Shown piece by piece: positions 58,089 through 64,000 of a DNA stretch of 64,000 nucleotides. The translations under genes and the position numbers were made by a program. How positions within the stretch are numbered: position 1 is the stretch's first letter; each line of letters starts with the position of its first letter. Source of the DNA: Patiria pectinifera (taxonomy: Eukaryota > Echinodermata > Asteroidea > Valvatida > Asterinidae); contig CM057150.1 of the NCBI GenBank assembly GCA_029964075.1, positions 5,681,717 through 5,745,716 of the forward strand, given 5' to 3'. The notes under the pieces were generated by a model. It saw nothing but the letters and a program-made list of their open reading frames with translations, was not told the DNA's origin and did not search any database.

Positions 58089-58341
58089 CAGGCCCCACCT
58101 GAGTAGGCTCCACCTGAGTAGGTCCCGCCTGAGTAGGCCCCACCTGAGCAGGCCTCGCCTGAGCAGGCCTCGCCTGAGCAGGCCCCCACCTGAGTAGCCC
58201 CCCCACCTGAGTAGGGCCCCCACCTGAGTAGGCTCTCACCTGAGTAGGCTCTCACCTGAGTAGGCCTCCACCTGAGTAGGCTCTCACCTGAGCAGGCCCC
58301 CACCTGAGTAGGCCCCACCCGAGCAAGCCCCATCTGAGTAA
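58089..58341. repeat. Minisatellite of CCACCTGAGTAGGCC units
   Basis: About 16 units of 14-17 bp, variants (cctcgcctgagcagg, ctcacctgagtaggct). It creates spurious Gly/Leu/Arg-rich ORFs on the minus strand. Confidence 0.9.
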
Positions 58342-59130
58342 ACTTGTGGATTCTTTTTCTCGCAAGCCATTGAACACCGAGTGTACAGTGTTTATGAAAT
58401 TACAGCAGTGAAGGATAAAACAGAATATATCAGTCATTGTCAGTGTATACAATTTACTTTGTTTGCATCTCCAATTTGTACTTGTGAACCTTTTTTCTTT
58501 CAATTGTTAAGTTACAAACTAAATTCTATTTGCCATGAAGTTTTTTAACATAATTTGTTGTTTTTTTAAAGTGAAGAAACAAAATGAAGCTTCTATTGAG
58601 ACAATTTCAAATAATTATATTGTACTGAAACAACACACGAAAAACGTTTAAAGTTGCTTTTGTCCAATTATTTATTTTTGATCCTTTTCAAACAATTCCA
58701 GCATTTGTTTTAAAGCAATGAACGTTTTAATTAAGCTTTATTTAAAAAAAAAAAGTAACCTAGCTTACTTTTCATATAGTAGGCCCCTATCAGTTATGCT
58801 GTGTTCGAAATCTTCCAGTTAGTTGGCAAAATGTTAGTCTTTCAATGGAGTTTTAAAGTCAGTTCATCTGTATTCATTTTATAGGAACAATGAAAGCCAA
58901 AGAACGTTTGTTGTTATGCAAGAAAATTGAAGAATACCAAAAGACAGTTTGACACACAAAAGCTTTCATAGGCTTTATTCTAGTTTATGATCTTTTTGAA
59001 AACCAAAATCAGTATTTTGAATTTTATTCATTTACATACCTATTCACTGGCTTTCAACGTATGATATACTTAAATAATATGGCTTGTGTATTAATATTGA
59101 ATCATTACCAAAATCATGAGAGACCAAATC
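58342..59130. other. Intergenic, nothing recognised
   Basis: AT-rich, no exon or clear repeat. Confidence 0.4.
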
Positions 59131-59134
59131 TACA

Positions 59135-59228
59135 GAGCTGGATAGCTCAGTTGGCAGAGCACTAGTACGGTGTCCTGGAGGTTCCAAGCCAGTGCAGTCA
59201 ATTTGTTTGTTCAACTTTAAATAAAGCA
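59135..59228 (+). mobile_element. tRNA-derived SINE, copy 2
   Basis: GAGCTGGATAGCTCAGTTGG head, GGTTCCAAGCC B box (59180) and the shared tail gcagtcaatttgtttgttca. Confidence 0.7.
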
Positions 59229-59285
59229 TGTTTAAAGTTTTTCAGTGAAATATATGTTGATTACAGAAGCACTTTCTAATGCTTA

Positions 59286-59657
59286 GGCCAAAAAAAAAAC
59301 TCTCCGGTTTCTGATATGGAGCTAGACCAAAAAGTGGTGCGGCGACGCGGCTTTTTTTTTTTTTTTTACCTGATTTTTTGGCTTCAAATGTCGGCTGATG
59401 ACTGCAAATGGTGCCCGACTCAACTTAGTGCAAATATATGGGAGTCCAGAGAGGCCACATAAAGCTTATTCTCGACCATAACCCAATCTAAAAACACGAT
59501 AAAATTGTGCAGCAGCAGGATTCCAGTCAAAGCAGTGAGTTTGGCGGTTTTGAGACATCATCTTTCATTGAGAAAATTTGTTTTTCATTTTGCCGACGCG
59601 CATGGCTACGGCGACGCGCGCGCATACCAGAAACCGGAGACCTTTTTTTTTTTGGCC
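59286..59657 (+). mobile_element. GGCC-A-tract MITE, subfamily A
   Basis: Begins GGCCAAAAAAAAAACTCTCC, ends ccggagacc, a T-run and GGCC; TTA flanks both sides (59283-59285, 59658-59660). Most complete of the subfamily A copies. Confidence 0.8.
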
Positions 59658-59821
59658 TTAACGATAAGTTTTTGGCATTACCACCAACAAATATCTTGGA
59701 CATAAAATGTATTATTTTTAGGGGGAATCTAGTCCTTATCAACTGTGATCAAGTTTCAATTGATAAATGTTTTTAATTATCAAACTTATTTTATGTAAAA
59801 TTATGCCGCTGATGTAGCTTA

Positions 59822-60182
59822 GGCCAAAAAAAAAAATACTCGGTCTCTGGTCAGCGCGCTTTTTTTCTTCTGTAAATTAACACGGAAGCTACAACAGCGC
59901 CCTCTATTGCTGCGCCTCCTCAAATTTTTGTACCAAGGAGCACCAAGAAATTGCACCAAGGCAAATGGTAAAGGGCACCAAGGCAAATTATGGAGGACAC
60001 CAATGTTTAATGCGGACACCAATGTTTAATGAGGACACAAAAAAGCAAAATAGTACCCACCTTGTCTGTACAATACAAGCTTGAAAAGAAAAAGCCACAA
60101 AAAAACCCAAAAAAAACCCGCGTCGCCGCATCAATTCCAGAACTTCGGTCTGACCAGAGACCGACTATATTTTTTTTTGGCC
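59822..60182 (+). mobile_element. GGCC-A-tract MITE, subfamily B
   Basis: Begins GGCC plus an A-run and ctcggtctctggtcag; ends ctgaccagagaccgactata, a T-run and GGCC; TTA flanks (59819-59821, 60183-60185). Matches 31601-31953. It lies 164 bp after the subfamily A copy at 59286. Confidence 0.8.
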
Positions 60183-60185
60183 TTA

Positions 60186-61360
60186 TGTAACTGTGACAGC
60201 AAGGTACAGTGCAAGTAAGCATTACTGCTTGTTCATACTTGACATCAATTTATTTGTGAATGAAAGTATGTAACATCATGGTAATTATTTGCACTGCGAA
60301 TTCTCAAAAAATTGAAGACACTTTAATGCCGGCAAATTTTGCTTCAAATCTTTTGACATCAAAGTTGCCCAACAATTACATTCATGTGAAGTATGAACTT
60401 GCCTTGACATATTAACTTATTAATAAAGTTTGTTTCATTTTGGAGTATTCAAAGACAAAATGTTTTTCTATACCTCAGTTTAAGAGTTCAACCGAAGTTT
60501 GTTATTCGTAGTTCACAACTCATGTGAAGTCTGCTGTTCCTGTTTTTAATAAAAGACCGTTTTTGCATGGCTAACCTTCTACACTTTTTCTTCAATGGTA
60601 TCGTTTCCTGCAATGGTTAGTTTTGTAAATAATAAATTGGCACTTAACACATGTAAATTTCATCAGGATAAACAAAAAGCCGTATCCTCTCAGAGAGATC
60701 CACGTTTGATATTTTGTAGGTTTGCTAGCATTGTGACTTTGGGTGTTATCCCTGGCTACAAGGCATACAGGAGTATAAAGCTTACCATCTGCACCCCTCA
60801 AACAAAACTATATTTTCATCTTTTTATGGGGATTTTGAACCTGTTAGTTCTTATTGCCCCAAGCCATCTTGGCTGTTACTCCCTTCAGTGCTCGAAACTG
60901 CCCCAGCACACCATGAGTTTAAGGATTCTTCAGTATAGTTATGTAATAATATAAAAAAATGTAGTACAGTTGCTAATAGGGAAATTCCGTAAATTCAGAC
61001 GTGCATGTCAGACACTTTAAGGAGCTGCCGTTGGAAAAGTGAATGTGATACATCATCAATAATGTGACATTACAGACCAAACTAGGGGACCATCACCTTA
61101 ACGACCCTGTTCGTGTACATCATTGGTCGGACGTACGTTGGATTTTATGGAATGGCCCAATGGGTTAAAAAGCAAAAGCTTAGGTGAATCGGCACCAACT
61201 TTAAATAGAGTTGATTCTAAACTCGCAACTGGAATTGCGACTCGACTTTTTTTGAGGAATTGACTCTCTGAAGTAGATCGTTAGAACAGGCTCACATGAT
61301 ATATGATCCTTCTCAAGATTTTGTAATAAGCCACATCTGTGTAGCTACATGTACATGTAC
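60186..61360. other. Intergenic, nothing coding
   Basis: 60230-60410 may be a decayed MITE (cttgttcatacttgacatca ... tgaagtatgaacttgcc). The 119-codon ORF at 60595-60954 has no domain. Confidence 0.4.
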
Positions 61361-61983
61361 TAATGATGTGCATCGGGTCGGGTTGACCAGGCTAAACCGA
61401 CCCGAAACAGAGATATAAACCGAATCCGAACCGAAACCAATCTTAACTCCCTCAAACCGACCCGACCCGACAAAAAAATAAGGTAAAACCGACCCGAACC
61501 GACCCAACCCGACCCCAAAAAAAAAAAAACCGAAAAAAACCCCCGAATACCTTGCTTGGACAAAGTGATCACTTTTTTGTGCCTGCCCTTACCCACGTGG
61601 CATGAATTCTTTTGCAAAACCATCGTCTCCCTCTCTGTCATACTCAGTGTGTTGATCGAGAGTAACTCCGCTTATTGAACAAACGCATGGTATCATCACG
61701 CAGTATCATGAAAACTGTTACAATGTATCTATTTCACTGTCAGTCCCATCCGACTGGAGAAATTAATACCGTGGGAACTTGATAGTGCGCTCGGTGGCCA
61801 TACCACACTAGGGCTGCGGTCACAGTGACTGTCAAATATATTGCGTCAACGAAATTTCTCAACTGTTTCGGTTTATTTTGGTATTTGCAAAAAAATGGCT
61901 AAAAAGATGAACAAACCGACCTGACCCGACCCAAAGTCGGTTTCGGGTCGGTTTCGGTTTCGGGTCGGGTTTGCACATCATTA
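61361..61983. mobile_element. Inverted-repeat element with ACCCGA/TCGGGT-rich ends
   Basis: Ends taatgatgtgcatcgggtcg and ggtcgggtttgcacatcatta are inverted, followed inward by ccgacccga/ccgaaaccga tandem blocks. It lies downstream of the ASCC2 stop and could contribute to its 3' UTR. Confidence 0.65.
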
Positions 61984-62183
61984 ACATGTACACATTACGT
62001 GCATGGGAAGTGGACTCAGCCGATCCATAGGGGCAGGGTTAACTTTTTTCCTCCGGGGTTAAGTGTGTTGTGCTTACTGCTTACACTCTCTATGAAATAG
62101 ACAAAGGCTGGGTTAGCACCAAATCAGCTGTTATAAGCAGTGCTATGAAACTTGGCCCAGGGAATAATAGGATAACTCCATGA
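61984..62183 (-). other. Sequence just downstream of the ASCC2 stop, probable start of its 3' UTR
   Basis: Non-coding. 62060-62165 resembles one end of the GGGCCCAATTTCATAGCGCT element at 32675 (contains gcagtgctatgaaacttggccc). No convincing minus-strand AATAAA is present here. The only nearby match, near 61868, lies inside a transposon-like element. Confidence 0.35.
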
Positions 62184-62450
62184 TTAGGACAGAGGCCCCA
62201 TGCCTTTACTTCGCTTCTTATCGGCCATTGCCTTGCGGTTGTGGTTAGCTCGGCTGGCCTTGTGCTTATCCTTGGTATTCCGAGCCTTCTGTGTGTCTTT
62301 GCTCTGGCCTTTGCCCTTGGGCTGGCCCTGCACTGCGGCGCTCCTTCCCCCACCGCGTCCCCCACCGGGTCCGCCACCCCTCCCGGCCTGCTGTCTGCTG
62401 TAGGGTTGCCGTGTGTCTCTAGTCTCACTGCCGGGCAGTGGTTCTGCATC
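62184..62450 (-). CDS. ASCC2: ASCC2 last coding exon (C-terminal 88 residues)
   Basis: Read on the minus strand, a strong acceptor (ttttttttctcacag) precedes 62450. The frame stays open for 89 codons to a TAA at 62186-62184. The peptide begins DAEPLPGSETRD and continues through a Gly/Arg block (GRGGGPGGGRGGGR). It ends with a basic segment, ASRANHNRKAMADKKRSKGM then GPLS. From memory, the NHNRxxMADxKRSKGM ending is characteristic of ASCC2, the CUE-domain subunit that reads K63-linked ubiquitin. ASCC2 works with the ASCC3 helicase in alkylation-damage repair and in ribosome quality control. The CUE domain and the rest of the gene lie beyond the right edge, since no other exon is visible up to 64000. 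Confidence 0.85.
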   Translation of the reverse strand, partial: DAEPLPGSETRDTRQPYSRQQAGRGGGPGGGRGGGRSAAVQGQPKGKGQSKDTQKARNTKDKHKASRANHNRKAMADKKRSKGMGPLS

Positions 62451-62507
62451 CTGTGAGAAAAAAAATGCTGTGGGTAAACACAGACTTGAAGAAGCTGACT
62501 CGGGGAA

Positions 62508-62870
62508 ATAATAATAATAATAATCGGCATTTCAGAACGCTCTTATTAGTAAACTAAATCACAGCGCTTACAGTATTATTATTACCCCTGATCATTGGGC
62601 CAATTAAACATTCCAAATACCATCTCGGCTCCCTGGGGAGTATAGAGTTTGATGCTGCCTGTTAGGCGCAAGCAAGCTTATTCAATCACAATAACCATCT
62701 CTGCCCTCACAGGTACTCATTTACTCCTGGGTGGAGAGAAGCAATGAGTGACAGAGTGCCTTGCTCGAGGGCACACGCATTATGACCCAGGCTGGACTCG
62801 AACCCACAACCTGCAGCTTTACCCACAGACCACGAATCCAGTGCCCTTAACCGCGAGGCAACAGCACTCC
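62508..62870 (-). mobile_element. Near full-length tRNA-derived SINE of Deu type
   Basis: On the minus strand: tRNA-like head with A box (gcctcgcggttaag at 62860-62846) and B box (gggttcgagtcc at 62805-62794). The central segment has cctcgagcaaggcactctgt and the 3' end has actgtaagcgctgtgattta. The tail is ATT repeats (62525-62508). It sits in the ASCC2 intron just upstream of the last exon. The Deu assignment is from memory of the 3' part. Confidence 0.65.
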
Positions 62871-62953
62871 ACTATTCAAGAAAACCAACTGTGTGAATTT
62901 TTTTTTTATAAAACTGCACACAGAAACTGACTGGAGCGGAATCCAAACTTATG

Positions 62954-63517
62954 TCACGGTCTCACTTCCCCGGCGTGCTAGCTTCTCCGAGAGGGAAATT
63001 TCTCTTCAAACGCGCATGCACAAAATTGTACATTTTTCGCCAACGTTATAAATTATTTGTGAGCTGAGTTCTTTGGGGTTGTACTGGTGCACGCAAGATC
63101 TTATGATATTTGTATGTATACCTTACAGGGTACCAATCGAATCCAGAATTTTCGTGGCGCGCAACTCCCAATATCCAAAAAGACTTGAAGGACGCACAAG
63201 CAAGGAGCACAGATCAACGAGCAAGGAACACAGATCAAGGAGTCGATCATTCTGAATTATTCCTTTATGAACACACACACATGACGCTTGGAATACAAAT
63301 CAGAATGTGTGCAAGACCATGGAATGACTTGACCCACAGGAAGTGTTACATAACACATTCTTGGGTGTCCCCTCACTGTTTACTTCAGAACACAGCCCGA
63401 GGAAAAGTAAGCACAGCAGACACATGAGCATATTTTGTGCTCATATGTAACGTGCACTGTAACGTGCTCAATTATCTGCCGAATCAACCCGGAGAAGCTA
63501 GCACGCGAGACCGTGAC
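62954..63517. repeat. Inverted repeat pair in the ASCC2 intron
   Basis: tgtcacggtctc...gtgctagcttctcc at 62954-62990 is the inverse of ggagaagctagcacgcgagaccgtgaca at 63491-63518, with an 8-9 base insertion in the left arm. It contains an agcaaggagcacagatcaac direct doublet at 63200-63240. Confidence 0.6.
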
Positions 63518-63518
63518 A

Positions 63519-63600
63519 CCTGCAACATCCGGATTACCTTTCTGGCTTTACCAACTGAGCTATCCAGCCCCATATTGGCCAACTGAGATATCCAGCCTAC
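63519..63600 (-). mobile_element. tRNA-derived SINE head, reverse copies
   Basis: Read on the minus strand: gctggatagctcagttggta at 63570-63551, and a second head (ggctggatatctcagttggc) at 63598-63579. Both lack a full body. Confidence 0.55.
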
Positions 63601-63613
63601 GCTGGCCAGCAAA

Positions 63614-63720
63614 GGGCTAGATAGGTCAATTTGGTAGAGTGCCAGTACAGCAATCCGGAGGTCGCAGGTTCAAATCCAGCCGCAGTCAAATTCTTTGTCG
63701 AACTTTACAGTTATAAAAAA
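63614..63720 (+). mobile_element. tRNA-derived SINE, copy 3
   Basis: gggctagataggtcaatttg head (diverged A box), GGTTCAAATCC B box (63668), tail ttctttgtcgaactttacag. Confidence 0.7.
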
Positions 63721-63722
63721 TA

Positions 63723-63806
63723 CACCAGTGTGGCAATCCGAAGGTTGCAGGTTCAAATCCAGCCGCCTTCAATTTCCTTGTCGAACTTTACAATTATAAA
63801 AATACA
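63723..63806 (+). mobile_element. tRNA-derived SINE, partial tandem copy 4
   Basis: Repeats the 3' two-thirds of copy 3 (gcaatccgaaggttgcaggt, B box at 63750, tttccttgtcgaactttaca). Confidence 0.7.
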
Positions 63807-64000
63807 CCTGGTCAGATTCTCTTGATGGTTTATCTGAAAGACACGCATTTCTGAACTAAATGCCTGTATATACTTTATAAACACAAACAAATTCTGCTGG
63901 GCAATAGCATTTGTTCCGATGACTCATGAACGTGGTACAAAATTACTGCTCCTTCGTAGTAGGCTGATTTTGATAAATAAAAAAGAAGTGTGTTCACCCA

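Noticed and set aside
58058-58503. Gly/Leu/Arg-rich repeat proteins on the minus strand
   Set aside because: All frames are generated by the CCACCTGAGTAGGCC minisatellite; no start context or splice evidence.
60595-60954. 119-codon ORF as an intergenic gene
   Set aside because: No domain, no homology I recognise, and AT-rich composition like its surroundings.
62090-62530. 146-codon minus-strand ORF over the ASCC2 exon
   Set aside because: It is in a different frame from the one giving the ASCC2-like C-terminus and runs through the splice acceptor into intron.

Overview
The window is animal genomic DNA. Two protein-coding genes were found, set in AT-rich DNA full of transposon debris. Short coding exons with GT-AG introns, many TACATGTA/ACCGGTA-type strings, many miniature inverted-repeat elements (MITEs) and a Deu-type tRNA-derived SINE suggest a marine invertebrate deuterostome. 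An echinoderm is my best guess, but this is an inference and the species is not identified.

Gene 1 (+ strand, 25410-55509) is an IGSF9/turtle-family neural cell-adhesion receptor. I rebuilt sixteen coding exons whose splice phases agree at all fifteen junctions. They encode 1629 residues after the missing signal peptide: five Ig domains, two fibronectin III domains, one membrane helix, and an unusually long (about 890-residue) tail that ends in the conserved IGSF9 C-terminal helix and a TSSV PDZ ligand. The first coding exon was not found. It is either hidden in 1-25409 or lies off the window, so most or all of that stretch is probably the 5' region or first intron. Residue numbers in this annotation count from the first complete codon of the first exon found.

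Gene 2 (- strand) enters from the right edge. Only its last coding exon (62184-62450) is visible; it encodes the basic C-terminus of ASCC2, a ubiquitin-binding subunit of the ASC-1/RQT complex. The two genes converge tail to tail with about 6.7 kb between stop codons. I see no functional link between them.

Layout: 1-25409, no recognised exon, many MITEs and one LINE relic; 25410-42550, ectodomain exons with MITE-rich introns, including a 190-bp-armed inverted repeat and a 164-bp palindrome; 42551-46623, an intron with a roughly 25-copy minisatellite whose unit resembles a 5' splice site; 46624-55509, second FN3 domain, membrane helix and tail; 55510 to about 57340, probable 3' UTR; 57.3-62.2 kb, intergenic with MITEs, a SINE and a minisatellite; 62.2-64 kb, ASCC2 last exon and upstream intron containing SINEs.

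No wholly new molecular system was found. The most distinctive signals are the array of donor-like motifs in the receptor intron, sets of unrelated MITEs that share termini and target-site duplications, and the lineage-specific repeat-bearing receptor tail.
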